Assembly (NCBI GenBank): GCA_015179125.1
Contig: WHVA01000102.1
Coordinates: 203,223 to 267,222, forward strand
Direction: 5' to 3'
Length of the DNA: 64,000 bases
From: Gautieria morchelliformis
Lineage: Eukaryota; Basidiomycota; Agaricomycetes; Gomphales; Gomphaceae
Of the stretch, positions 34,676-45,690 are shown in pieces. The first letter of the stretch is position 1. Every line of letters starts with the position of its first letter. A program made the translations under genes and the position numbers. Below the pieces are notes generated by a model. It searched no databases, was not told the origin of the DNA, and worked only from the letters and a program-made list of their open reading frames with translations.

Positions 34676-35600
34676 CCGCTCGACAGTATGACGCGAACCT
34701 CTGACCCGCGTTCCATTCCCAGCGTAACCCAGGCTCTCGCGGGTGGGCTGCTCGACGCTGCCGGTGCGCTAGTGAGTTCCTGGACCGGGGATAAAGAGTT
34801 TAAATTGGTTGTCAACGGTAGCTGCACCTGATCCACGTACCTAGGTGGCAATCACATGCGCGCAAGACAACTGACATCTCACGAGCCACCTGCTGTGTGC
34901 ACGCGTGAGTGAATGGCGCGTACAACATAACGCTCCGCTCGACAATATGACGTGTTCCTCTGACCCGCCGTGCATTCCCTGCGTAACGACGCTCTCGCTC
35001 CCATTGCTCGCCCGCGTTCCATTTGCGCCTGCGGCGCGCTAGTGATTTCCTGGACCGGGGATAATGTTTTTAATTTGGTTGTCAGCTCCATGTGATTGCC
35101 AACCTGATACACATACCTATTTGGCAATCTCATACGCGCAACACAATTGACATCTCACGAGCAAACTGTGCGCACGCGTGAGTGAACAGAGCGTGCAACA
35201 TAACGCGCCGCTCGACAATATGACGCGTTCCTCGGACCCGCGGTCCATTCCCTGCATAACCTGGCTCTCACGGGTGGCCTGCTCGGGGTTACCTGCTCAA
35301 CATTACCGGGGCCCTAGTAATTTCCTGGACCGGGGATAATGTCGTTAGTGGGGTTATGAGCTGCAGGGTAGCTGAACCTGATACACGTACCTGGTTGGCA
35401 ATCACATGCGCCCAACACAACTGACATCTCACCAGGAACCTGCTGGGCAAACGCGTTAGTGAACGGCGCGTGCAACATAACGCGCAGCTAGATACTCTGA
35501 CGCGTTCCTCTGACCCACGCGGCTCGATACTCTGACGCGTTCCTCTGACGTGCGTTCCTTTCGCTGCGTAACACAGGCTCTCGCGGGTGGCCTGCTCGAC
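34676..35600 (+). repeat. Tandem repeat, about 255-280 bp units, 3.5 copies
   Basis: Each unit starts GCTCGACA-TATGACGCGTTC and contains TTCCTGGACCGGGGATAA, TGGCAATCACATGCGC and ACAACTGACATCTCAC. Units begin at about 34676, 34931, 35204 and 35480, and the last is partial with a short internal doubling. The field lies upstream of the transposase and may hold binding sites or a promoter, which is inference. Confidence 0.8.
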
Positions 35601-35920
35601 GGATTCCTTGAAATGTCGACCCCAACCCAGTCAGGGCACGAGCACACTATTGTGAGCATGCGGCAACGTGTGACTAGGCAGACGTACGTGGATAGGATAG
35701 TGACCCATCCTCGTGGGGCGGTGGAGAAGCGGTGGCCCATGTTTTTGCGATCACATGTGCGGACTGGGTCCATCCAAAGCACAACCTACAGTATTCGCTG
35801 GGTGACGCACATGGCGGGCACAAAGACGTCAAATGTCACTTACTGACCAACGCCGCGGGGGTCACCCCTGTCCTGTGTTACCAAACCCGACTGAGCTGTA
35901 TGAATCATGAGTTTTTGCCA

Positions 35921-35986
35921 CGTAACTGCACGCCTTGACTGACATCCCTCACGTATCAGGCCGCTCAGTCAAGGCGTGCGGTTACG
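35921..35986. other. Long hairpin upstream of the transposase
   Basis: A 22-bp inverted repeat with 21 matches (35921-35942 against 35965-35986, around GCACGCCTTGACTGA) encloses a 22-nt loop. It is GC-richer than the surrounding MITEs and unrelated to them. It could be a transcription terminator, a footprint of another element or a regulatory hairpin. Confidence 0.6.
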
Positions 35987-36419
35987 TCGGTCCATGCGTG
36001 CCAGCCGCAGGTGTGCCGGATGACGGACAGGTCGACGCGCCACGCCAAACATGCGCGGGTGCATCATGTGACTCGTCACGTGAGGCCACCCGCGAGGTTT
36101 TCAACAAGACGCTGGGCCTCTATGCTGCTCTCCTGTCCCATGGCTGTTCATGGCCCCGGGACACGAGAGCAGTGGAAGCCACCACGGCCTTCGACTCTGC
36201 GTCGGATGGGGCCTGCAACCGGGAGCAAAATGCGGACGCCAGCGGCTGGCTCGATGGGACGCCGCCCCATGGTGATGGGATACCTCTGGATGCACGCGCC
36301 ATTGAACCAAGTCCATGTGGGGGCCACTTCCTCCTATGCTGGAGCATGTCAGGGAGTCCTTTTTTGCAGTGAGTCCTTAGCTACCACAACCTCCTCTGGC
36401 TGACCCCTTTCAGATGCTC

Positions 36420-39162
36420 AGAATACCGAAATGCCGGCCGTGCACACCTCAAGCTGTCCCAATTAGGGGAGTTCAACCTCATCTACCTGGATGCCCTCTT
36501 GACCGACAACAGGCCTGTTGTTGAAGCCCTGGAAAAACTCGCGCAAACAGATGGATATGACCACTCGCTACCTGCGATTTCGTGGCCACGCAGCGGGAGC
36601 AAAAGCAACTCTGCCGTAAGTTCTCCTCTCGCTCTTGCTGGCCCCTGAATCTCACATGCACATGTTGGCCTTTGTAGCCCATTGGCACCGAACCCCCAGC
36701 GGCAGCCTGGAGCGGGGCATATTGAGGCCCCGTGAACCCTGTCCGACCCGTTTTGACATGTATGTGCCCAACGACCTTGAGGCCACACCGTACATCGTGC
36801 TTGCGTCACGCCACCCTCACTCGCACCCTGATCCCAAGCCCACCCAGACGCTGCTCACCATTCTGGGCAAGTTCCAAAACATGGTGTGTGACCTCGGTTG
36901 GCATCTTGCAGATGCCACCCCTCGTCGGCTCGCTCTAAACAGCGCCTTCATGGCATCTCTACGTCAAGAGCTTGACTGGGCCCACCCGCATGACCCTGCC
37001 CTATCCCACCTGCATCCATCCCTCGGGAATTCCAACCATGTTGGTCGCATCATTCAGGACCTGCGCCTGGAACTATATCCTGGTGGTACTGGGATCAAAG
37101 GTGAGCATTCCCCCCTTATGTTGTGTCCTACCTGGGTGACGCTGCGTAATCCATGTCATAGGAGCCGAACGATTTCTCGCCCATCAGCAGACTATGCCGC
37201 TCCCAGAACAATACCTGCGCTGTGTCGAGTCTGTCAGCATCCCAGGCCATGAACCGTTCATCATCATAATTTGCATGCTCCCTGCCATGAGTCAGCTCCT
37301 AATAACCACCAGGCGGCCCTCCATCGACACATCATTCAAACAGGCTGACTCATATCAGGAATTTGAAATTGAGGCGTGGTACCCGGAACAAAAAAAATTT
37401 CTGTCTGTCTGTCCTCCTGACATCCCATGCCTGTCTGACCAAGGGATTTCTCATGTCAGCCATTGTTTGCGCACGTGCCTTCACCACATCGCAATCTGAA
37501 CCCGCCCACTACCACCTCTTCAAGCGCATCTTCGAGATCGTGGAACATGACACTGGGAGGCCCATCCACTTCCGACACATCCATGGTGATGGAATTGAGA
37601 CCATCGTAGCTGATGCACACAAAGGCCAGGCCCTCGGTGAGCCCGACTGTCCCATGGAAATGGGACACATCTGATCTCAGTGACTGTAGGGCTAGGCCAG
37701 CTCTGTGCTTCCCTATCTGAGAAAGGGCCTGAGACATGCTCGTACCCTTGTGCCTGCCCCTTACACACCCTGACTCCTTACGACCACCTGAAGCACTTTT
37801 TTGTTCTCTGTGTTAACCATTTCCGCCGTGGCATTCACAAGCTAGGCGATGACATCTCCCCACAAGTTCGCACGGCTATGCACAGCCTCGTGTCTGCTTA
37901 CCCCATTCACAACGTTGAGGAGACCACGGAGTTGATACGTAGGGGCGGCCCTCGAGCCTCAGGTGTGTCGCAACCTTCCAACAACTGCTAGTGTGTTGAC
38001 ATGAACCTTCACAAACAGCATGGATGGAGGACAAAGAAACGGGCTCCCCCTTTGTGATACCAGCCATCTACCAACTGGCGAGCCATATACCGCTTGCCAC
38101 CTGGCAAGCCTGCCCTTCCACCTCCAATGGCCATGAGCAAGCCCACCGAAACATCAACTGAGATGGGACACGATTGACGCTTCTCGCAGCCATCATGCGA
38201 GGCATGCACTACGACAAGCGTGCTATGGCCGCTGTAGACCTCATGGATCGTGCGGGCATCCACCAGCGAGATCAGCCACATGATTATTTCCGTCGAGTGG
38301 GACGGGCAGTGCTACGTCAGGGTGTGTACTCACCCAGTAATTTCCAGCTCACATAGTCTCTCACACCAGTTGTCTTCTAGTACTTGTACAGAAGAGAAAA
38401 GTGTCCGCAGCCGACAACGACCTTGCCGACACGTTCAGACGTTATGACAAAACCTGACAGACCGCGTACGACACCATGGGGTCATTGGAGAACGCAAATG
38501 CCTCGGACCAAAGTAAACATAGCAGCCTGCGTAAATTACAAGTTCTCCGTGCCCAACATGAACACCTGCGAGCACAGGCCAAGGAGCTTACCCAGCGAGG
38601 CTCTGGGCGTGTTCCCATGCGTGATCTGAGTCTGGGGACCGTGTTCGAGCACCAAGCACTCGCCGCGCTCCCAGCAGTGGACACAGCAGTCCTGAAACGG
38701 CGTGGCACCAAGACAGGTGCTGCCTCGATGACACCACTGCTGCCATCGGTGCGAGCTGTGGACGAGTCCCTCACCGCAGCGGCCATCGTGAGTTCACGTA
38801 GTGTGCACTTTGCAAACTACCATGCTCATTCACTTGCACAGGCTTCAGATCCCGATCCCAGGCATCACGGACCTCCCACTGTCCCCTCCGTCTACCGCTC
38901 TGTGGGATCGCACAGCTCGCATCCGGCCCCTCGGCCTGTTACCTCCGTGTACAGCTCTGCCGCCCTCGTGGGACCGCCCCACTTGCACCCGGGACCTCAG
39001 GCTTCTCCCTCCGTCTACAGCTCTGCCACCCTCGTGGGACCGCCCCACTCGCACCTGGGACCTCAGGCTGCTCCCTCCATCTACAGCTCTGCCGCCCTCG
39101 CGGGACCGCCCAGCTCGCACCCGGGGCCTTCCAATGAACCCTCCGTGTACTCTGTAATATGA
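36420..39162 (+). pseudogene. MULE-like transposase gene with about six introns
   Basis: Proposed introns are 36616-36677, 37101-37161, about 37403-37459, 37637-37689, 37963-38018 and 38332-38380; all end GT/AG and most join in frame. The product shows PSIDTSFKQ followed by EFEIEAWYP (probable first Asp of a DDE triad), IHGDGIETIVADAHKGQALGL (probable second Asp), an LCVNHFRRG motif resembling the MULE C-x2-H element, and NGHEQAHRNIN (probable Glu). RGMHYDKRAMAAVDL follows, then a Lys/Gln-rich region and a C-terminal repeat tail. Stops at about 38163 and 38456 and the intron-3 region make it a likely pseudogene. I recognise the block pattern from basidiomycete proteins, but the superfamily call is inference. 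Confidence 0.7.
38890..39150 (+). repeat. 57-60-bp coding tandem repeat at the transposase C-terminus
   Basis: Four units encode variants of SVYSSAALVGPPHSHPGPQ. The period is a multiple of three, so the reading frame is kept. The tail is Pro/Ser/His-rich and probably unstructured. Confidence 0.75.
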
Positions 39163-40797
39163 CTTGCGTGTTTGACGCTATCCTTGCCTTTGAATCTTGA
39201 GTTTGGGTCGCGAAACAGTGATCAGCAGAGCATGTAGAGCTAGCTGTAAATGTCATTGATGAATCATCGTCATTATACAAGATCCCTGTTCCACTCGACG
39301 TCGCGGCATTCTGTAGGATGTCTGACCATTGTTGAAAAAAAGCCGTGAAAGGGCCCCGAAGAAAATTTGGAAATGTGGGAAGATTTTGATAAATAGAAAA
39401 TACTATGTACAGTGCTTATTCACTTGACATGAACAAGGATGAACACCGAACGGACGCTAACATGGAAAAACAAACTAAGGTTGTGACCACTTGGCCACTG
39501 TGAGGACATATGTGCCAGATGGGTGTCTATATACCTGAACGATATTTTTGGACGGGTCCTGGGGTCTTTTGCTGACAACGATTTGGGCGCCGGAAGGCTG
39601 GTTTTCCAGGGAAAAACCATCCTGGAGATGGCATCGGTATCTAGCCGACTCATACCAATCGACTATGCACTCGTCCCAACTTCAGAGGCAAACGAATAAG
39701 AGGCGAGGTTTGGCTTAAGAGGCTAGGCTTAGAAACTAACTAAGGATCGAAGTTATACGATAGTTGATTTTCAGACTGAGGAGTAGGAATGCATACAGGG
39801 GGGTTTATATATGAGCGAGGGTACGAGTCAGGGGTGAACATATTAGTGGAGGTCAGGGCGAGGTCAGGAGGCTGAGGTCAGGGCGAGGTAATATACGAAT
39901 GATGCGTGATGGAGCGGAATCAGTAACTAAGGGGATACGGGCATGGGGTCAAGGTCGGATATGAGCTCTAGCTCGGGCTCGGGCGCAGGATAAGAATCAT
40001 ATGTACTCAGGCACGAGTATCACAAGGCTTGGGCTCGGAAGAAAGTTATACCGGTAAGTAACCGGCCAAAGGCCGGGTTCTTACAAAGACATAAAAAACC
40101 CTGCAAAAAAACTTTAAACTTTTTTACAATTTTTTTGCTCAACAAATTCTAACAAAAACCCAAAAATTTCATAAAGTTTGTTACATTAAAAACACTAAAA
40201 AACTTTTGAATATCTTTACAGTTTTTTGAATAGTTTTTCAGACCAGAAAATCTTTATATGCCTCCAGTGAGAGCAGTATCCTATGGAGTATCTGAATTCC
40301 ATAGAGACGGGCAGTCTTCCTCCTGCTCACTTGGAAGTCAAGCCTGGAGTGCCTCTGATGATGTTGCGCAATTTGGATCAGAAGCAAGGACAAGGTTGTG
40401 GTTGGTGAGGATGAGGAATAGAGTGCTGGAGATCAGGATCATCAGAGGGAGAAATACCATTTGTGCTGCAGAGGAGGCAGTTTCCAGTGTGTGTGGCATT
40501 TGCAATGACCATCAACATGTCTCAGGGACAGTCTTTGGAAACTGTTGGGTTGGACCTGAGATATCCAGTGTTTGGACATGGTCAGTTGTATGTTGGTGTG
40601 TCAAGGGGAACAAGCTGCAACAAAGTGAAGGTCTTTCTTGAGGAGGGTTTGGATACAACCAACATTGTATATAAGGATGTATTGCTTAGAGCTCCTTGAT
40701 TTTTGATATCCACTTCTCTTGATATGGTTTATGTGTTTTACTTGATTTTACTTGACGCAAATTGATTACTTTGATTTTCCCCAATGCACTTGACCTA

Positions 40798-40829
40798 CAC
40801 CCCCATGTGAAGCATGGGTATCCACCTAG
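40798..40829 (+). mobile_element. Helitron 3' terminus of the Rep-helicase element
   Basis: A hairpin, CCCATGTGAAGCATGGG (40802-40818), is followed by TATCCAC and the canonical CTAG end at 40826-40829, about 100 bp after the last helicase codon. The next base is T, as expected for insertion between A and T. Confidence 0.88.
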
Positions 40830-40953
40830 TTACACTATATGAAAGCAGCTCGGTGGGTTGTGGGCGCACTGCTGACAAATAATATTATGTAAATATTAGG
40901 TCAGCGGCGAGCGGCGCAGCCGCAAGCAATGGATGCTGCGCAGCAGCGTCCGC

Positions 40954-41008
40954 GGTCACGTGACCCGTTCGCGCGTGGTCCGTGCACGACGCGCGCGCGC
41001 GGTATAAA
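40954..41008 (+). promoter_or_regulatory. Promoter-like module of Helitron unit 1
   Basis: The palindrome GGTCACGTGACC (40954-40965, an E-box core CACGTG) is followed by GGTCCGTGCACGAC and TATAAA at 41003-41008. The same order recurs in units 2 and 3, so the module is conserved across the tandem copies. Confidence 0.6.
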
Positions 41009-42009
41009 GGCAGAATGGTAAGGATGGAATGCCAGGAATCTGCCCACCGGCAATTCCTCTGTCTGCTGTCTGCTCTGTCTGTTGTCTGCTCTGTTGTCTG
41101 CTGTCTGCTGTGTCCGCTGTCTGCTCTGCTCTGTCTGCTGTCTGCTCCTTTAGCTGGCTGGCTGTCTATTGCTTTGGCAGGCTGGCTATCTTTTGCTTGG
41201 GTTGGCTGGCTATCTATTGGCTTGGCTGGCTTTCTATTGGTAGGTAATATCTGTTTTTTAATGCATTGCCATGTATTTTATTTTATTTGTGTTTGTAATT
41301 TCATTGGTTCCTTTGTTTTTTCATCATATTGTATGGTCACATATGTGCTTTATATTTTTGTGAATTTTTTCGAAAATAGAGTTAAATAACATCCCCAGAC
41401 TGTGGTGAAAAAATTGTATTTTAATATCTATATTTTTGATGTTTTTTTTTTAAAATAGACATCAATAAGTTTCTCTGAAATTAATGACAATAGGTTCTGC
41501 TTTTAAATGTGGTTTGTTTTATTGTTTTATTTACTGTAAAGCTGCTTACCTATACTGGTGGCTGGCTTACTATGGCGTTGGCTGGGCTCTGGGTTTCTCT
41601 GTCAGTCTCTGGGCTTCTCTGGCTTTGGCTGGGCATTAATAACAGCTTCTGCTTCAATGTACTGTACTTTTTTGACATTTTTTCGCAGATAGATGTCAAT
41701 AAATTATCCTGACTTTATGAAAATTGACAACAGCTCCAGCTTAAATGTACAGTGCATTTTTTTGACATTTTTCGAAAAATACATAATCTTGACTCTGCTA
41801 AAATTAATAACAACTTCAGCTTAAATGTACTGGACATTTGTTTTGAGAGAATCCTGACTTTGTTAAAATTAATAACAGCAGCTGCTTAAATATGGCTTCC
41901 TTTACAATTTTATTTATGTCTGTATATGTCACAAAATAGATATTGATACATGTCCCTGAGTTTGCGAAAAGTTAATGATAAGTAACAGCCTCTGCTTGCT
42001 TCACTTTGA

Positions 42010-43140
42010 GGCCCTTGGGATATGCTACACATGCCATTGGGACATGCTACACACACTATGCATGGGGACACGCATGCTATGCATGGAGACACATATGTTA
42101 TGCATGGAGACATGCATGTTAGGCATGAAGACATGCATGTTAGGCGTGGAGACATGCACGTTAGGCGTGGAGACATGCGTGTTGTGCATGGGGACACGCA
42201 TGCTATGTGTAGAGACACACATGTTATGCATGGGGCCAAGCATGCTATGCATGGGCACACACACACTATGTATGGGGATATGCACACTATATGGTGGGAT
42301 ACACTATGCTTGGGGACATACTATGCTTGGGGACAGACACACTACGCACACTATGCATGGGGAAAAAACAAGGGACATGTTATGCATGGGGGACACACTT
42401 TGCACACTATACTTGAGGGAGAGGCTACACACACCATGTGTAGGGAGATGCTACACATGTGGACACGCTATGCATGGGGGACACACATGCTATAATTTAG
42501 GGACATGCTACATTTGGGGACATGTTACAAACCAGGGACATGCTACACACAAAATACTTGAGGGATATGTTATGCATGTGGGACATGCCACACACACTGT
42601 ACTTGGGGACATGCTGCATGTGGGGACACACTATGCTTGGGGGACGGGACACACAGGCTATGCATGGGCACACGCACACTATGCATGGGGATGTGCACAC
42701 TATATGTGGGGACACACTATGCTTGGGGGACACGGTACGAACAAGGGACGCACTACAAACAAGGGACATTCTACACATGCTATACTTGGGGGACACGCTA
42801 CAAACAAAGGACATGCTATGCACACTATACTTGGGGGACATGTTATGTATTGGGGACACACTTTGCACACTATACTCGAGGGAGATGCTACACACACTAC
42901 ATGTAGGGACATGCTACACATGTGGACACGCTATGCATGTGGGACACGCCATGCACACCGTACTTGGGGACATGCTACATGTGGAGACACACTATGCATG
43001 GAGGACATGCTATGCACACTATACTTGGGGACATGTTATGTGTGGGGTCATGTTAAAAACCAGGGACACAATAAGCATGCTATATTCGAGGCTATGCATG
43101 GAGGACATGCTATGCACGCTATACTTGGGCACATGCAGAC
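42010..43140 (+). repeat. Minisatellite, 17-21-bp units, in Helitron unit 1
   Basis: There are dozens of degenerate copies of GGGGACATGCTATGCATG-type units. The first part (42050-42300) has 21-bp units read as MHGDTHA/MHGDMHV. Later parts vary in length with GGGACATGCTACACATG and AACAAGGGACA inserts. A long open frame across it (41975-43180) is a by-product of repeat periodicity. Confidence 0.85.
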
Positions 43141-43280
43141 ATGTGTAGAGACATTACCTATCTTGATGTGTTACTTATAGCTACTTTCAATTGCAATGAG
43201 ATGTGTTTTACTTATCCCAAGTTTGATTTACCCAATGTGTTTGACCTACACCCCCATGTGAAGCATGGGTATCCACCTAG

Positions 43281-44030
43281 AGGTAAGGGTTCAAGAATCA
43301 AGTTAAGTTGGATATCAGAAATTGAGTTGGAAGGCAGAGGTCAGAGAGACAGAGGCCTTGCAAGTACTTGCTGTGGTAAGAACAGGAAACAGTGCAAAGG
43401 GAGTCACATATCAAAGTCACTTATCTGATTGCAGAACAGAGGCACACATGACTGGGTTTTATACAAAGAGCTGAGACAACATGTCAGAAGGTAGAGGTAA
43501 GCAATTCCAGTGCAAGCAAAAGTAACTAGGATAAATGGAGTAAGTAACTAATATGGAGCAAGAGCAACTACAAGGGGAGGCTGGGTAGAACTAAGAACAA
43601 TCAATAGGCAAAAGAACAAGGGGAATGTGGGTCTAATTGATAGTGGAACAAATGGATCTCCTGATGCTCCGGACTTGCTATGCTAAGGGTCAAGTAGGGA
43701 AGGCCAGTGAATAGAGTCAAAAGGGGAAGTATGTGAATAGTAAAGAACAAGGGGATCAAAAGGTCAAAGTGTGGATGTTGCGGAATAGAGCCAGAGGAGG
43801 CATGGAGGTAGTCAAGCAGCGTGGTCATAACATTACCTACCTTGATGTGTTACTTAGAGCTACTTTCAATCAATAAGATGCGTTTTACTTATCTGAAAGA
43901 AATTTTCTTATCCGAATGTGTTTGACTTATCCCAAGTTTGATTTACCCAAGGCGTTTGACCTTGCTGATGCGTTTGACCTTACTGAGGCGTTTGACTTGC
44001 ACCCCGCGCGAAGCGCGGGTATCCACCTAG
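43281..44030 (+). mobile_element. Inserted sequence plus duplicated Helitron 3' end
   Basis: 43281-43829 is unrelated sequence ending CATAACA, which could be a minus-strand LTR start (TGTTATGACC); its left border is unclear. 43830-44030 repeats the Helitron 3' terminal region (ACCTACCTTGATGTGTTAC) with GCGTTTGACCTTACTGA tandem units. It ends in hairpin CCCGCGCGAAGCGCGGG and CTAG at 44027-44030. Confidence 0.55.
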
Positions 44031-44177
44031 TCTAAGAGTAAAACGCGGGGGGTGGGTGGTTGTGGGCCCGCTGACAACTAATGTTACAAATAATATTACG
44101 TAAAAATTAGGTCAGCGGAGCGAGCGGCGCAGCCGCGAGCCCAGGCCAGACCATTGATGCTGCGCAGCAGCGTCCCA

Positions 44178-44252
44178 GGTCACGTGACCGGTTCGCGTTC
44201 GTCGCGACCATACGCGAGGGTGGTCCGTGCACGACCCTTCACTCAGTATAAA
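44178..44252 (+). promoter_or_regulatory. Promoter-like module of Helitron unit 2
   Basis: GGTCACGTGACC at 44178-44189, GGTCCGTGCACGAC near 44222-44235 and TATAAA at 44247-44252. The order and the two long motifs match unit 1 exactly. Confidence 0.62.
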
Positions 44253-44928
44253 GAGAGTGATGCTGCAGTACCGCACTCCCCACTGGTGTCTTCCTGTGTT
44301 CTGGCTGTACTGGTGGGCTTACTATTGCTTTGGCTGGGCTCTGGGTGTCTTTGTGTGTGTCTCTGGGTGTCTCTGGGCTTCTCTGGGCTTCTCTGCCTTT
44401 GGCTGTGAAGTGACACCAGCTTCTGCTTCAATGGCCTGTATATTTTTTCAATATTTTTTCGCAAATAGCTATCAATAAACCTAACTTGCTAACCTTAACA
44501 ATAGCCAACTTACATATCCTGTACATTTTTCGATATTTTTTCGCAAATAGACATCAATAAATGCAACTTGCTAACCTCAATAACAGCCAATTTAAATATC
44601 CTTTACATTTTTTTGACATTTCTTCGCAAATGGATATCAATAACTTCTTTGCTCAAGTTAGTAACAACTTCTGTTTTAATGTAGTGTGTTTTTTTTTATC
44701 TTTTGTTGAAAAATAAGTATAGATATCAATGAATTATCCTGACTTTGCTAAAATTAATACCAGCTTCAGGTTACATGTACTGTACATTTTTTGACATTTT
44801 TTTAAAAGGTAGATATCAATAAATTATCCAGGCTTTGCTAAAATTAATGACAACAGCTGCTTAAATGTGGTTTCTTTTGCTATTTTATTTATGTCTATAT
44901 AAATAGATACTGATACATGTCCCTGATA

Positions 44929-45690
44929 TGTGTGAGGACATGTTACGTGTGAGGACACGCTACCTGTGGGGACACATTACATGTGAGGACACGTTTGAGG
45001 ACACGCTACCTGTGGGGACACGTTACGTGCGAGGACACGCTACCTGTGAGGACACGTTACATGTGGGGACACGCTACCTGTGGGGACACATTAAGTGTGA
45101 GGACACGCTACCTGTGAGGACACGCTACCTGTGAGGACACGCTACCTGTGAGGACACGCTACCTGTGAGGACACGCTACCTGTGAGGACACGTTATGTGT
45201 GGGGACACGTTATGTGTGGGGACATGCTACCTGTGAGGACACATTACGTGTGGGGACATGCTACCTGTGAGGACACGTTACATGTGGGGACACACTACCT
45301 GTGAGGACACGTTATGTGTGGGACATACTACCTGTGAGGACACATTACATGTGGGGCCACGCTACCTGTGAGGACACGCTACCTGTGGGCCCACGCTACC
45401 TGTGGGGACACGTTACGTGTGAGGACACATTACGTGTGGGGACACGCTACATGTGGGGCCACGCTACCTGTGAGGACATGCTACCTGTGGGGACATGTCA
45501 CCTGTGAGGACACGTTACGTGTGAGGACATGCTACCTGTGAGGACACGTTACGTGGGGGGACACGCTACCTGTGAGGACAAGTTATGTGTGAGGACACAC
45601 TACCTGTGAGGACATGTTATGTGTGGGGACGCACTACCTGTGGGGACGCGCTACCTGTGAGGACACGCTACGTGTGAGGACATGCTATCC
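44929..45690 (+). repeat. 17-bp minisatellite in Helitron unit 2
   Basis: About 45 head-to-tail copies of GTGAGGACACGCTACCT with A/G variation at the fourth and C/T, C/G variation in the last positions. The unit resembles the GGGGACACGCTA core of the unit-1 minisatellite, so both probably derive from one ancestral Helitron repeat. Confidence 0.92.

Larger units (their letters stand above)
30378..39672. mobile_element. MULE-like DNA transposon, 9.3 kb with TIRs and 9-bp target duplication
   Basis: Terminal inverted repeats of about 37 bp (30378-30414 and 39636-39672) share 29 of 37 positions, including AGTCGATTG and GCCTAGATA-type blocks. A 9-bp duplication, GTCCCAACT, lies at 30369-30377 and 39673-39681. 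Inside are an XPF/Rad1-like fragment, two tandem-repeat fields, a nested F4 LTR and MITE, and a multi-exon transposase gene on plus. A 9-bp duplication with long TIRs fits the Mutator-like superfamily. The CAGTG start and a possible 8-bp reading of the duplication would also fit hAT, but the transposase favours MULE. Confidence 0.85.
30225..40085 (+). repeat. F4 solo LTR, split by the MULE-like transposon
   Basis: The left part 30225-30377 starts TGTTACAATACG and the right part ends GGGTTCTTACA at 40085. The perfect duplication AAGAC is at 30220-30224 and 40086-40090. Without the transposon it measures 557 bp, identical in length to the uninterrupted F4 copy at 33287-33843. Confidence 0.92.
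30006..40269. mobile_element. Palindromic MITE, copy 2, split by a 9.9-kb nested insertion
   Basis: The left arm is 30006-30224 and the right arm 40091-40269; together they make 398 bp. The duplication AGA flanks the pair (30003-30005 and 40270-40272), which shows that the two halves belong to one insertion in the Helitron gene. The nested material is the F4 LTR at 30225-40085. Confidence 0.9.
23789..40702 (+). pseudogene. Helitron Rep-Pif1 helicase gene, 5'-truncated and multiply interrupted
   Basis: Coding blocks are 23789-24003, 24716-25194, 25839-25929, 26330-26841, 27351-27749, 28149-30005 and 40270-40702. The N-terminal Helitron-like domain is visible (FGDCCMQGKVQL, FAFTSLGANFD, YAQLYIYDPAL). 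The Rep domain has the HUH motif in RGLPHMHLLIW, cut inside the first His codon by the LTR at 26842-27350, plus PCMRDGKCKKSFPKPF and DNRWVVPYS. A linker contains IKYIHKYLYKGHD. The Pif1 helicase has Walker A (FFVTGSG then GKSFTW) broken by a 1-nt shift near 29226, AFGGDFQQTLPIV and LTENMRVRND. The last block at 40270-40702 carries [44 protein letters not shown]. Helitrons replicate by rolling-circle transposition with this enzyme. The copy is dead (HUH cut, stops at 26608 and 28417, truncated start). Confidence 0.92.
40830..43280 (+). mobile_element. Non-autonomous Helitron unit 1
   Basis: It begins TTACACTATATGA directly after the CTAG of the upstream Helitron. It contains a GC-rich promoter module, a TCTGC-rich simple repeat (about 41056-41150), an AT-rich region with repeated TGACATTTTTTCG-like motifs, and a large minisatellite. 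It ends with hairpin CCCATGTGAAGCATGGG and CTAG at 43277-43280. It encodes no Rep or helicase; mobilisation in trans by a Rep-helicase such as the neighbour is inferred from the shared 3' end. Confidence 0.75.

Noticed and set aside
30378-39672. hAT or KDZ assignment for the large transposon
   Set aside because: The CAGTG start and a possible 8-bp duplication fit hAT, but the DTSF / ADAHKGQALGL / C-x2-H order and a 9-bp duplication fit MULE better. KDZ hallmark motifs were not seen.
41975-43180. 401-codon open frame rich in Met, His, Thr and Cys
   Set aside because: It follows the 21- and 17-bp repeat periodicity; all frames and both strands are open in the same region.
43281-43829. Solo LTR between two Helitron ends
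   Set aside because: The right end CATAACA is LTR-like, but no matching left end or 5-bp duplication could be found.
44929-45690. Possible CRISPR-like array
   Set aside because: Units are directly adjacent 17-bp repeats without spacers, in a eukaryotic-type locus.
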